Shown here: in pieces, positions 45,216-54,749 of the stretch
Numbering within the stretch: position 1 is the stretch's first letter
How the letters are laid out: every line of letters begins with the position of its first letter
Assembly (NCBI GenBank): GCA_963798015.1
Contig: CAWCSA010000001.1
Coordinates: forward strand, 316,224-380,223
Length of the DNA: 64,000 bases
Source of the DNA: Roseiarcus sp963798015
GTDB taxonomy: Bacteria > Pseudomonadota > Alphaproteobacteria > Rhizobiales > Beijerinckiaceae
Direction: 5' to 3'
Notes under the pieces: model-generated
The model's input: only the letters and a program-made list of their open reading frames with translations
Database searches by the model: none
Told to the model about the DNA's origin: nothing
Program-made: the position numbers and the translations under genes

Positions 45216-48200
45216 GGGAGCAGCCTCCCATGTTCGTCGACGTTGACAATCGCGGCCCCTTTGCCAACGCGGTCAAAATCCACTTTGGTCAGGCGATCTA
45301 TCTCGCTGAGCATCGTTCGAAGGAATTCTAGCTCTTCCTTGCGGCGATCAGGATCAACGCCGTTCACGGCCTCGTTTATGAATTGCCGGCTCGTGGCCAG
45401 CACCAGTTTCTGTCTGGCACGGCTCAAGAGAACATCCATGCGCTGTGGGTTCTTGATGAAACCGAGGGCGCGCGTCCCGACGAGCGTGTTGTTCCGGACG
45501 AGGCTGGCGATCACGACATCGGCTTCGCCGCCTTGAAAACTATCACTCGTGTAGATGAACTTCCCATTCTTTCGCGGGCTTTCGAAGCCGAAAAGCCTTC
45601 CGGTTTGGGGATCGATCTGGTTCTTGAAAAGACGCTCCAGGTGACCAACCTGGGCAAGGTAGGGTGAGAGGATCACCAGGGTTGGGAGACGTCCGTCCTT
45701 ATCTCTCGTGGCGTGCAGGTTTCTCAACGTCGCGAGAAGCGCCATCGCCTCGGTGCCATTGCGATACGAATGCTTCACCTGCTGCTCGAACGACCGCTTC
45801 CTGACGGTGCTGAGCGCCGGCAGGTCGAGAATGACGATCGGCGTGGTCGGAAAGCCTCCGTTGGACCTGACGGTTACTTCGCGCTCCTTCACGCGCTCCG
45901 ACGGCGTGAGCTTTGCTTTATAGAATGTGTTGGAAACGAGCTCGCTGATGGCCGGATGCATTCGGCTCTGCTCGAGCAGGAGATTGGCGATCGAGCTCCG
46001 GCGACCGGTTGTCTTCTCTCGATCCTCTTCACGCTCGGCGATAGATCGGAACGCTTCCTCAAGCCGAGCAGCGGTGGCGAGCACATCCGCCAAAAGGATC
46101 TGATCGGTTTTGATCAGCTCAAGCGTCGCGTCGACTTCCGCCGGCAGATCGGAGATCGACGATAGTTGATCCTTTGCATTCCGCAATAACTCGGCCGCGA
46201 CCGCGATATCGTAGAACTTCTGCCGATCGACGACATCGAACGGCGAAAGCTGATTATGGTCGCCGATCATCACCCGTCGATTGCCGAGCAGGAGAGCACC
46301 TATCAGCTCTGCGCCATTCGCCCGCGCGGCCTCCTCGATGATGACCCAGTCGAATTGTTCGCCATCGGCGATCATCTCTTCGATGACGTGCGACGACGTC
46401 GTGGCAAGGGTGACGTCGGATGAACGCAGCAACAGATTGTCCGTGTCGCGAAAGATGCGGTCGCCAATCGCCTGTTCTGCTTCGTCCACGGGTTTGAGAG
46501 CCTGCCGGATCCGATAGCGCTGGTTCGCCATGGTGGCTGCGCTCTGGGCTTTCAATTGAGCCGATAGCAAGAGAGCGGCTGAGGCCTTTCTTAAGTCGCT
46601 GACCTTTTCATCGAGACTTGAGCGCTCGACGCGAACCACGATGGAGTTCTGCGGTGGCAACGTCTTTTTAAGCTCATCCTCCATCTGAACGAGTGTCTCG
46701 TGATTTTGCGCCGAAATCAGTACCCGAGCATCGGGGGTTAGCCCCAGGATGCTCTTCACCAAATGCGAGATCAGATAGGTCTTGCCTACGCCGGGTGGAC
46801 CAACGACGACGTTGATGGACCTGCCGGCTGCGATCGATGCCCACGCGAGCTTCTTCGTGTCATCCAAATCACTTGGCGGATCGCCTGGCGCGGCTATATC
46901 ACGAAGCGCGTCGTCCAACGCAACTTGCGCGGGGTCATCGAGCGCCCGCAAGAGCTCAACATTGCTCCTGGCCGCAACGATGTTCTCAAGGCGACGCCTG
47001 ATGGCACGTTCAAAGCCGGTATCCCTCCTTGGCCGAAGATAGTATCCAGGTCCCGGAACCACTGCTTGGTTCGACGCGAAGACGAAGGCCTGCTGACCAT
47101 CGTATTCGCCGGTCCCGAGGTAGCCAAGGTCAGGTAGCCGCTCGCGCCCGCCCGAAAGCGTGGCAAATCGAGTGATCGTCCACGCGGCTTTACCGTCATC
47201 GTAGCGGAGTTCGCGGCTCATCGCCTCTGCAGCCGGCCGGAAGCCCATCAGTTCCCGCTGTTCATCCCGGTCGGCCTCCTCACGCAAAAGGAGCCAAACA
47301 AGATTTCCTTCATTCGCGGTGGTCGGAACGACCTCGACGGGGTAGAAACGAAACTGCTCCCTCAGCCACGTGAACGCCTCGAGAATGACCAGCGCATACC
47401 AAGGTGTCACATCACGTGCGGCGTCGACCGAAGGACCTTGCCCACCGAGGTCCGCCCAGCGCATCGCGCCAGGGCCGAGCTTACGCACGCGTTCCGCGGA
47501 ACCGCCGCGGTTCCGCGAGAGATGAAGCCGATGGTTTACCTCGACGGCGTTGTAGACCGGGTCGTCCGATCGCCGAATATCGGCTTTCTCGAGCATACCG
47601 ATACGGTCATCGACAATCTTCACGCCGTAGACCGCCAGATCGGTCACGATCTTCACATAATCCCGGCCGGCGACAACGGCCCGAATATCCGAGCCGAGCA
47701 AATCGTCCTCCACGAATTGCAGCACGGCTTGCGTATCATCGGCAGCCACGGCGCCGGACGTCAGCTGCGGTAGGTCACTTTGCGTAACGCGATAGGAAGG
47801 ATAGAGAACAAGCTCGCCCTCCGAGCTCGATCCGACCCGTTGAAGCTCAGCGGCGACTTCCGCCAACTCCCGCAGGACGACTGCGCCGTCGAACAACTGA
47901 TATTGCGGCGGTTTGTCGAGGCGATCCAACATCCGTCGCTCGATCGCGAGCAGCGCCGGGCCTGCATCGCTCGTCACGCCGAGGATCGCAGAAGCGGTTC
48001 GGCCAAGGTCGATCCAGTCTTGTCGAAAGGAGATTGCTCCAGATGGCCGCAGTGGATGACCGGCGCCTCCAAGGTCGCCGTCACCGATATGCACACAGGA
48101 ATCATATCCTCCGAGGCTATAGTCCGCCTTGTCTTCGCCGTGTGAGAAAATCGCGTGCTCGCTGACGGCGCCGTGAACGATCCCCGCGGCGTGGCAAATC

Positions 48201-48634
48201 GCCAAAGCCTCCGCGACGCGCGTGATATTGCGCCAGAATATCTTACGGCCTGCTCCACTTAGGAAGAGATCTTGCCTGGCGCGGATCGCACGCGATGATC
48301 CCGCGATTGGGCTTCCGGGATCGAGCATGACGATTGCGAGCTCTTCGCGGTCCTCCACGACCTCTCGCACCTCAACCAGTAGGTCGCGAGATAGATGGGA
48401 CGACAGAACGCGACGCATACGACGCAGCCCCCGAGCGATCAGACGACTGAGATCACCGTCAAGCGCGGTTCCGGATTTCTTGAACAGGCGAAGCAGATAA
48501 CGCTCGCCATCGTCGTTGCCGATCCCAAAACGAAGATGCGAATCCCATGCACAGGCCGCGCCGGGGAACGAATCCTCTGCGAACCGATACCGGGCGTCGA
48601 GCTTGGCTTTGTCGGTCTTTGGCAACCGCGCCAT
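45212..48634 (-). CDS. mkoA: Kinase-like domain fused to SF1 (COG1112-type) helicase, type I Mokosh-like
   Basis: This intact protein has 1140 residues. Residues about 20-270 have a protein-kinase fold pattern (ALAICHAAGIVHGAVS, EHAIFSHG), but the catalytic HRD is HGA and the DFG position is poorly matched, so it may be a pseudokinase. The second half is a superfamily 1 helicase of the UPF1/Dna2 type. Its motifs are Walker A VVGPPGVGKT (about 608-617), DWVIIEEAARANGAEL (motif II), VMIGDHNQLSPFDVV (motif III), EQSRMHPAISELVSN, TSDSFQGGEADVVIAS and QRMDVLLSRARQKLV (motif VI). It starts at ATG 48634 and overlaps the PLD gene by four bases. Together they match type I Mokosh anti-phage systems. 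Substrate and trigger are unknown. Confidence 0.85.
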   Translation of the reverse strand: MARLPKTDKAKLDARYRFAEDSFPGAACAWDSHLRFGIGNDDGERYLLRLFKKSGTALDGDLSRLIARGLRRMRRVLSSHLSRDLLVEVREVVEDREELAIVMLDPGSPIAGSSRAIRARQDLFLSGAGRKIFWRNITRVAEALAICHAAGIVHGAVSEHAIFSHGEDKADYSLGGYDSCVHIGDGDLGGAGHPLRPSGAISFRQDWIDLGRTASAILGVTSDAGPALLAIERRMLDRLDKPPQYQLFDGAVVLRELAEVAAELQRVGSSSEGELVLYPSYRVTQSDLPQLTSGAVAADDTQAVLQFVEDDLLGSDIRAVVAGRDYVKIVTDLAVYGVKIVDDRIGMLEKADIRRSDDPVYNAVEVNHRLHLSRNRGGSAERVRKLGPGAMRWADLGGQGPSVDAARDVTPWYALVILEAFTWLREQFRFYPVEVVPTTANEGNLVWLLLREEADRDEQRELMGFRPAAEAMSRELRYDDGKAAWTITRFATLSGGRERLPDLGYLGTGEYDGQQAFVFASNQAVVPGPGYYLRPRRDTGFERAIRRRLENIVAARSNVELLRALDDPAQVALDDALRDIAAPGDPPSDLDDTKKLAWASIAAGRSINVVVGPPGVGKTYLISHLVKSILGLTPDARVLISAQNHETLVQMEDELKKTLPPQNSIVVRVERSSLDEKVSDLRKASAALLLSAQLKAQSAATMANQRYRIRQALKPVDEAEQAIGDRIFRDTDNLLLRSSDVTLATTSSHVIEEMIADGEQFDWVIIEEAARANGAELIGALLLGNRRVMIGDHNQLSPFDVVDRQKFYDIAVAAELLRNAKDQLSSISDLPAEVDATLELIKTDQILLADVLATAARLEEAFRSIAEREEDREKTTGRRSSIANLLLEQSRMHPAISELVSNTFYKAKLTPSERVKEREVTVRSNGGFPTTPIVILDLPALSTVRKRSFEQQVKHSYRNGTEAMALLATLRNLHATRDKDGRLPTLVILSPYLAQVGHLERLFKNQIDPQTGRLFGFESPRKNGKFIYTSDSFQGGEADVVIASLVRNNTLVGTRALGFIKNPQRMDVLLSRARQKLVLATSRQFINEAVNGVDPDRRKEELEFLRTMLSEIDRLTKVDFDRVGKGAAIVNVDEHGRLLP

Positions 48635-48989
48635 AGGCTTATTATTCCAACAAGCGGCGCGTGGATAATTCGGACGCCCCGTTCCAGTATAAGCTACGGA
48701 GCGACGTCCGGTATTCCTGCCGACGCGGACCCTTCAGGTTTTCAACGCTTCGTTTATGTCTTCAGCGGCCGTAGTTGAGTAACTAGCTCACGCCTCTGAA
48801 CCTGGGGTTTCCTAGAGTAGCCGCGCTTTACGAACGATCTTAAGCGGAAGCAAAGTCCGCTTTCCGCACAAAACCGAAGTTCGGCAAAAGGCGCAAACCG
48901 GTCATTAGGAGCCCCGTGCCTGCCGCGTGCTTGAAAGTCCGCAACGGGTCGAGAGCAGCGGTTCCTGATTGGGTTTTCAGCGTGAGCGC
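48635..48989. other. Gene-free gap, promoter side of the Mokosh-like operon
   Basis: The first 30 bases upstream of the helicase gene are AT-rich (TGGAATAATAAGCC on the minus strand) and may hold its -10 region. No gene is recognised in the rest. Confidence 0.3.
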
Positions 48990-49229
48990 CGCCCTTCGCG
49001 TGCCGCCATGCATCTGAAATACGCCGTCAACGTGGAGGGCGGCGGCGGCAATCTGGTGGCGAGCCCCGCCGACGCTTTAGCGTCGACCGTCAATTTCCTC
49101 GGCGGCCACGGTTGGACGCCGGGCGCGGGCTGGGAGGAGGGTCAGCCGAACTTCGCCGCCCTGCTCGAATGGAACTCGGCGCCGGTCTACAAGACGATGC
49201 GCAGTTCCGACAAACTGGCGGAACAATGA
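48990..49229 (+). pseudogene. Lytic murein transglycosylase (MltB-type) fragment
   Basis: The plus-strand reading AAMHLKYAVNVEGGGG then NLVASPADALASTVNF, HGWTPGAGWEEGQPNF and AALLEWNSAPVYKTM matches the second half of the SLT_2/MltB catalytic domain. The catalytic Glu region and signal peptide are missing. It ends at TGA 49227. Confidence 0.6.
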
Positions 49230-49435
49230 GGGCCGCCCGGATTGAGCAGACTTCTGGGACTGCGCCGCTGGTCAAAAATTTAACGCTTGGTTGCTCGAAG
49301 CCGGAATACCGCGGAAGGGCGAAGGGCAAGTATCATGCCCAATCCTTCCGTCCACACCGTCTCAAAATAATGGGGTGGTCACGCGGGTCACGGGCGCCCC
49401 CCGCGAACGCCTCTTTTAGTGTGGACTATGACAAA

Positions 49436-50029
49436 TCACCTATTCTGACCGCCGGTCCGACTGCGGCTCAGCGCCGGTCGCGTATGTTCTTCCGGCTGTG
49501 GGCAAGACAGGCCTGCGCCTTCCGCCCGCTTCAAGGTTTCCCGCACGGTCGAGCGAGCCAGGCCGAGCCGCCGGGCGATCTCGTGCGTCGACACCGACGA
49601 AGACTTCAGCGGAATAATCTCGCGCGCATCGCGCATCCCAATCCGCTCCGCTGACATCGATCCTCCGTTGGGGTCGCCAAAGGGGCGACCTGATCAGGCC
49701 AACGGCGGCGCCCGCCAACCAAGAAAGACCCCGGGCGGGATCATTCCGTTGTGGGGCGGCGTCATCCAGGAATCCCTGGGCGCAATCACCGTTACGAGGG
49801 GCCCTGAATTCCGACACGAAGTGCAACCCCCGGCGTCACTGAAGGGGCTCGATATTCCTTCTCGCCGAGCCGTCTTTGTCCCTTGGAAACCGAGCAGAAG
49901 GCGGGGGTTCGGAATGGGAAACCCGGCTTTTCTCTTGAGGACCAATGCTGTCGACGGTTGCACCTCGCGTCGGAATCCACCGGGCGACATCATCCCGGAA
50001 TTGGGGGGCGGCTTCCCGAGGAATTAGCA
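49436..50029 (-). mobile_element. IS21-family remnant: istA 5' end and one terminus (copy-2 type)
   Basis: From ATG 49657 the minus-strand frame reads MRDAREIIPLKSSSVS then THEIARRLGLARSTVR, nearly the same as the copy-2 IstA start, and breaks off after about 73 residues. Its outer end reaches GAGGAATTAGCA at 50029, matching the copy-2 terminus. The terminal repeat zone is interrupted by a 167-bp insertion (49809-49975). Confidence 0.8.
49809..49975. mobile_element. 167-bp MITE-like element nested in the IS21 terminus
   Basis: The ends TTCCGACACGAAGTGCAACC (49809-49828) and GGTTGCACCTCGCGTCGGAA (49956-49975) are inverted repeats with 18 of 20 matches. The interior has no usable coding frame. 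It splits the repeat array of the IS21 end, so it is itself an insertion. No target duplication is clear. Confidence 0.65.
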
Positions 50030-50294
50030 CAGTAAATGCGGAGGCCCGCCGGTGGCTATAGCGCTTCACGGCGGTCTCTCGCGGCATTAGAGTGCTGATC
50101 CGTGGAGCTTCCTATGCAACCGTTTCTGCAAGCCCGTCGATACTTTGACGCAGTGCGCCACGCTTGACTGGGAGGGGTTCGCGCGGTTCGGCGATTTCTT
50201 AGCGTCGTTGCCTCGGAGATGGCAGATCGAAAGGAACCCATTTCAAGATATAAAGGAGACACACGGCCACGAGGAGAACTTGCGTCGGGAAAGC

Positions 50295-50927
50295 ATGGCG
50301 CTAATCTTCGCCGATCCCGAACTCCGTCGGCGGCTGGAGATAGTCCAGAAAGCGATGGCGCTGATTTTCGCCTTTACGATTGACCATGCGTCGCGTTCTG
50401 AGGCCGAAGCGACAATGCAGCTCCTTGGCATTCGGCTATTCAACGCCTCGGCCTCAGGCATAAAATTAGCGCTGTCCGGCTATTACCAAACGGCATTTCA
50501 TCAAGCCCGCGACATCATGGAGACCGGGTACCTGCTGGATTTTTTCCGCACGTCGCCAGAGCACCGCATCGTCTGGAAGCAGTCGGACTGGAAGAAACGC
50601 AAAGAGGTCTTTGCCCCCGTGAAAATTAGGCTCGCGCTAGACGAAAGAGACGGCGATGCGACGAAAACGCGGGAGGCCGAATACAACAAGCTTTCGGAGC
50701 TCGCATCCCATGCGACGTTTCGCGGGTTTCGATTCACAACGCGTAGCGGGTTCGGTGAACTTGGGCCGTTTGTAGAGAAGAACAACCTATTGGCCTGGCT
50801 CGAGGAGATGGTCTTGCGGCTTGGGCCGTCGGCTGTGATGTATGCAAACCAATTTCCGGACGCGGACCCGAAGTTGGTCCAGTTCCTTCAGGACTTCGGG
50901 ACAGAGCTGATCCATGTTAGAAGCTGA
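50295..50927 (+). CDS. Hypothetical helical protein
   Basis: ATG 50295 (MALIFADPELRRRLEI) gives 210 residues. An earlier in-frame start at 50145 is possible but adds low-quality sequence. Helical segments include FNASASGIKLALSGYY, HQARDIMETGYLLDFF and LLAWLEEMVLRLGPSA. The pattern GYYQTAFHQARDIMET resembles HEPN-like/DUF5677-type proteins, but no Arg-x4-His motif is evident. I cannot assign a function. It lies between IS21 and IS630 remnants. Confidence 0.5.
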   Translation: MALIFADPELRRRLEIVQKAMALIFAFTIDHASRSEAEATMQLLGIRLFNASASGIKLALSGYYQTAFHQARDIMETGYLLDFFRTSPEHRIVWKQSDWKKRKEVFAPVKIRLALDERDGDATKTREAEYNKLSELASHATFRGFRFTTRSGFGELGPFVEKNNLLAWLEEMVLRLGPSAVMYANQFPDADPKLVQFLQDFGTELIHVRS

Positions 50928-50989
50928 AAAGTCCTTATAGCAGCCTAGGCACCGTTTTAAGCCGCGCTCATTTCGAGATTGATCTGTTG

Positions 50990-51186
50990 ATGAGTTTTGT
51001 CGCCAAGATTGTCGCATTGGCGGCTGAAAGCGAACCGGTTAAGGAAATCTCGATAGATTTTTCAGCGAACGCGGCTGTGACGCCGGAAATGGCGGCCGGC
51101 GCGACGAGGCTATCGAGATGCAGAGCGTGTTCCGTCATCTCGCCGGAGAGGCGAGCCTCGATCCGTTTTTCGAGAACGGAGACTAG
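50990..51186 (+). pseudogene. Short conserved-looking protein with a frameshift
   Basis: ATG 50990 opens SFVAKIVALAAESEPV, ISIDFSANAAVTPEMA and AGATRLSR. At about 51115 the sensible reading moves to another frame, MQSVFRHLAGEASLDP then FFENGD and a stop. Both halves look protein-like; the family is unknown. It ends just before the IS630 copy at 51.2 kb. Confidence 0.4.
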
Positions 51187-51203
51187 CTAGTCGCGCGAGT
51201 CAT

Positions 51204-52356
51204 TCAGAATGAGGGGTAGAGTCTTTTCAACTTCACGCGGGCATCGTCTGTAGTGAATTGCCAGTCGGCCTTTGCGTGATGTTTGTTGCGATGGTCCTGC
51301 CAGGCGGCGACCTCTCTGAGGAGGGTCTGCTTGTCTGGAATGCGCCGGCTCAGACATTGGCTCGACAGAATGCCGAGTTCGGATTCGGCCATATCGAGCC
51401 AGCTTCCCTGTTTAGGGGTGTAATGCCATTCGAACCGTTTGGCGAGGCGGCGCGCTTCGGGTGCGGGGAAGGCTGCGTAGAGCGAGGCGGCCGTATGCGT
51501 GCTCAGATTGTCCTGGACCAGCCTGATTTGTTCGGCGTCGGGAAAATGCACGTCGGATAGTTCCTTGAGAACCTGGGCGTAATCAGCGGCGGCGTGGCGG
51601 TCGGTCACCTTGACCCGGCGCCAGCCCTCCAACGGCGCGAACATCATGAAGAGATTGGCCACCCCGTTGCGCTCGTATTCGTAATCGTGCCGGGCGGATT
51701 GTCCGGGCTTGCCGGGGATCGGCGCGCGCATCTCGACGATCAGTTGCTTGGAGGTCTCATCCAGACACACGAGAGGGCGATCGGGGTCGCGCGGCTTCTG
51801 ATAGGTTTCCAGCACGTCTTCCATCGCGGCGACAAAGCCAGCGTTGGCGTCCGGCGGGATCACCCATTGCCGGTTGCGGTGAGGTTTGAGAGCGTTTTTT
51901 TTAGAGCGTCCTTCCAATCGTGTTGTCGCTGGCCTTCTCGACGATGTTCAATTCGACGACCTTCTCCTCGAGCAAACGCAAACTCCAGCGGGCGAACCCC
52001 TCGGGAGCCGGCGAGCAGGTCAGGGCGATCAATTTCGCCTCCGCCACGCCGTCGAAAATCCGCGGGCGGGCGGAGTTCGGATTGTATTTGCGGCTCAGCG
52101 CCGCCTCTAGGCCCTCCTCGACGAGGCGACGCCGGGTGCGGCCAATCGTGTTGATGCTGGTGTCCAGCGCCTCCGAAATCGCGCTGTCGCTCCAACCTTC
52201 GCCCGGCTCAGATACGTCCGCCTTGAGCAGAATGCGCGCTTTCGTCAGCAACTGCGCCTGGTGCTTGCCCGCACAGGTCATCGCCTCCAGCCGCTCGCGC
52301 TCCTCGGCGGTCAACTTCACCACATACTTCTTGACCGCAATCTCCTTGCTCGCCAC
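51204..52356 (-). CDS. IS630-family transposase made by likely programmed frameshifting
   Basis: Frame A (52356 to 51901) has the helix-turn-helix (SDSAISEALDTSINTI) and ends KASDNTIGRTL. Frame B (51917 to 51204) carries NALKPHRNRQWVIPPD, RPLVCLDETSKQLIVE (Asp), QIRLVQDNLSTHTAA (Asp) and GSWLDMAESELGILSS (Glu). They overlap at a run of eight A on the minus strand (51895-51902), a classic slippery site, giving DNTIGRTLKKNALKPH. This two-frame layout is normal for part of the IS630 family, so the copy may be functional. Confidence 0.8.
51895..51902 (-). promoter_or_regulatory. A8 slippery site of the IS630 transposase
   Basis: Eight consecutive A on the coding (minus) strand lie at the exact overlap of the two transposase frames, where slippage joins them. 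Confidence 0.65.
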
Positions 52357-52374
52357 GAATCACCTCCATCGCCG

Positions 52375-53218
52375 CCGTGTCGCGCGCCAGATGAGCAAGA
52401 CAAGTTTGATGCCGCTCGCCGTGCTTTTGCTGCGCAGAATAGCGATCCGAAATCCAAACCGTCGGCTTATGCCCCGCCATCATTTCGTCCACGACCCGCG
52501 CGGCACGGGAATAATCGGGCTTATGCACGACCGCGTCCTTGCAATGGAAAACCCAGGGATACGAGTTTGTGCCCTCGATCCGAACGCCGGTTTCATCGCT
52601 GGCGACAACCTGGGCGGCGCGTACAATGGCCTTCGCCTTCTCGGCCTCGATCTCGAACCGGGGATGCGAGCGGATGAACATGTTCATCAACGCGCCCTCG
52701 CTCACATCGAGCCCGAAAGCATCGCGGAACAAGCCGCGTAGCCGCTCATAGGAGAGAGCCTGGAAGCCCTTGAGATAAATCGCCAGCGCATGAATGCGCG
52801 GCCCAAACGGCGTGGTCGTCGCGACGATGGGCGCCGGAGCTTTCGCCTCGACGCCGCAAAGTGCGCATCGACAGGCGAAGCGCCGGTGGCGGATGACATA
52901 CGGTTTGACCGGCGGAATCTCGATTTCGTCATATTCGCCGATCAATTCCCTCGCGGCGTCCGACGCGAAAGCTCCGCCGCATTGCTCGCATACGCTCGGC
53001 GTGTGGTCGCGAAACTCATCGGGATCGTCCGCAAGCCGACGGTTGTGCGGCTCATGCCCCAGCTTCGCCCCGCCGGGCCGAGAGTTCTCGCGCTTTTCCT
53101 TTTTGTCCGTCGAGGGCGGCTTCGACGACGTGCGCGAATTCTTATCGGGTCGCTGAAGCTGGAGCACCAACTCGATCAATTGCTCTTTGCTCAGGTGCTG
53201 CAAATCACTGCGGTCCAT
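52375..53218 (-). pseudogene. IS66-family transposase (TnpC), N-terminal part
   Basis: ATG 53218 opens DLQHLSKEQLIELVLQ, and SRTSSKPPSTDKKEK follows. The zinc-finger region reads SVCEQCGGAF...RRFACRCALCG, and the core IS66 region reads PFGPRIHALAIYLKGF, MNMFIRSHPRFEIEAE, VVASDETGVRIEGTN (Asp) and YPWVFHCKDAV. Homology ends at HQTCLAHLARDTA (about 52375), where an IS630 element begins. The rest of IS66 is not found on the other side, so the loss is not a simple insertion. Confidence 0.85.
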
Positions 53219-53412
53219 CGACCCAAGGATTCAGAGATCGACGCTCATGGCAAGGGGGTGGGTAATTGCGCCCTGAGAGACGATACAATCTTGTCCATGA
53301 CCGCGAGAGAAGCTGGATTTGATTTCTTTTCCCAAAACGCTCGGTCTCTTCGCTCCACCGGGTCGACAACCTCTACATCGACTTCCTCGATCACATCGAG
53401 GACGGTTACAGG

Positions 53413-54048
53413 ATGGCTCTGCCCGTCCCGGCAAGTGGAGCGGCTGCCGCATCGGAGCCTTATGAGGATGCGGCACTGTTTGCCCTCCTAACTGAGGCTC
53501 GATCTGTCGAGGTGCTCCAGAAGGAGGCCAATGACGTCGAGGAGGCCGCGTGGGCCCGAATGGTTTGGCCAGATCGGCCGAGCGCGCTGACCCCGAGGCC
53601 GGAGGACAATTTCTTACTTCGGCCGCGCAGCACGGAATTTGACGGGCCAGATATCCGCGCATTGCGTGGTCTGGTCGAGGATGTAGAAAAACTCGGCCAC
53701 AACACGATGATGAATCAGTCCATGGTGAAAGAAATCAAAACCCGAGGTCGAGAGATCGTCGACGCTTGGCACTCTTATCTCGCCGCCTGCGACAGAGCCA
53801 AGGAGGCAGTCGATTTGCCGGCGATTGGCCGTCGGGGGAAAGAGCTCAACGAACGGCGTATCCGGCTGTGGTCACAGATCGCCACGACGCCTGCGCGGAC
53901 GCTCGAGGGAATGCACGCCAAGATCGCTTTCGCCTCGATCTTTAATCTTGATGAGCGAGAGGACCTGGTTGAAGGCATGATGGAGGACCTGCTCTTATCG
54001 GCGGCTATGGATTATGCCGACCTTAACGGCCAGGAGGCGCGCTCATGA
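53413..54048 (+). CDS. Hypothetical protein of a type common in rhizobial mobile regions
   Basis: This 211-residue soluble helical protein includes EDAALFALLTEARSVE, DGPDIRALRGLVEDVE and GMHAKIAFASIFNLDE, ending MDYADLNGQEARS. The frame stays open upstream (SSLHRVDNLYIDFLDH) without a start, so the native start is unclear. It overlaps the next small frame by four bases (ATGA). Similar pairs, a helical protein followed by a small Tat-signal protein, are frequent in Hyphomicrobiales. The function is unknown. Confidence 0.5.
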   Translation: MALPVPASGAAAASEPYEDAALFALLTEARSVEVLQKEANDVEEAAWARMVWPDRPSALTPRPEDNFLLRPRSTEFDGPDIRALRGLVEDVEKLGHNTMMNQSMVKEIKTRGREIVDAWHSYLAACDRAKEAVDLPAIGRRGKELNERRIRLWSQIATTPARTLEGMHAKIAFASIFNLDEREDLVEGMMEDLLLSAAMDYADLNGQEARS

Positions 54049-54125
54049 ACGCCGCCACCGACCGCCGCGCTGTCTTAGGCGCGATCGTGACGGCCAGTCG
54101 TGCGGGGCTTTTTTTGCGCGTTTAG
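54045..54125 (+). pseudogene. Truncated Tat-signal small protein
   Basis: ATG 54045 opens MNAATDRRAVLGAIVT then ASRAGLFLRV, and TAG follows. DRRAVLGA is a twin-arginine-like start, but the protein ends after 26 residues, near a T-rich run (54108-54114) that may carry an indel. Confidence 0.4.
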
Positions 54126-54305
54126 GCGGCGCGCGCGTTGATCGCCAGGCTGCGCATGGCCGGACGCGGACTAGCCGTGGTCTGTAGCCTCCGTGTCACC
54201 ATTGGAATGTCGTTCGCCTACGGCGACTTCCTCGCGATTCACGAACTTGTGTTTCGACCTTGGCCGATTCGTATTTATTGTAGCAAAATCTCAGGGGGGG
54301 AATCG

Positions 54306-54620
54306 ATGCAAAAGTTGTTAGGCGCGTTGACCGCCGCCACCTTGTTTATTGCCGCGTACGGTGACGCAGTCGCTTTTCCTGTTGCCCTCCTCAAAGCCGC
54401 TCCGGGTAGCGACATTGTACCCGTGGCGCAAGGATGCGGCCCCAACCGATACCGGGGACCGGGCGGGGCGTGCCATTTGTATGGGCGTGGTCCCTATCCG
54501 GGTGGATATTATGGGTGGCAAGGGGGAAATGGCTGCCCACTCGGCTATTGGCGTGGCCCGTGGGGTCATTGCCGCAACACGCCGTTCCACGGGAGGCATC
54601 CAGACGGGTCGTGGTATTAG
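54306..54620 (+). CDS. GCG_CRPN-type secreted Gly/Tyr/Pro-rich protein
   Basis: This 104-residue protein has a signal peptide (LLGALTAATLFIAAYG). The characteristic cysteine/glycine pattern is QGCGPNRYRGPGGACH, GYYGWQGGNGCPLGYW and RGPWGHCRNTPFHG. The GCG...C arrangement defines the alphaproteobacterial GCG_CRPN family of small envelope proteins of unknown role. ATG 54306 follows an AGGGGGG ribosome site. Confidence 0.75.
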   Translation: MQKLLGALTAATLFIAAYGDAVAFPVALLKAAPGSDIVPVAQGCGPNRYRGPGGACHLYGRGPYPGGYYGWQGGNGCPLGYWRGPWGHCRNTPFHGRHPDGSWY

Positions 54621-54749
54621 CCCGCAGCTAGCCCTTCTTGGCAACCGGCGTCGCGTTTCAGAGCCAATGAGTTCGGTCGGAGGTTTCGATTGCCGTTACT
54701 CCCGTCTGTGACCCTCGCGCATTGACAACTCCTTGAGTTGGCGGAAACC

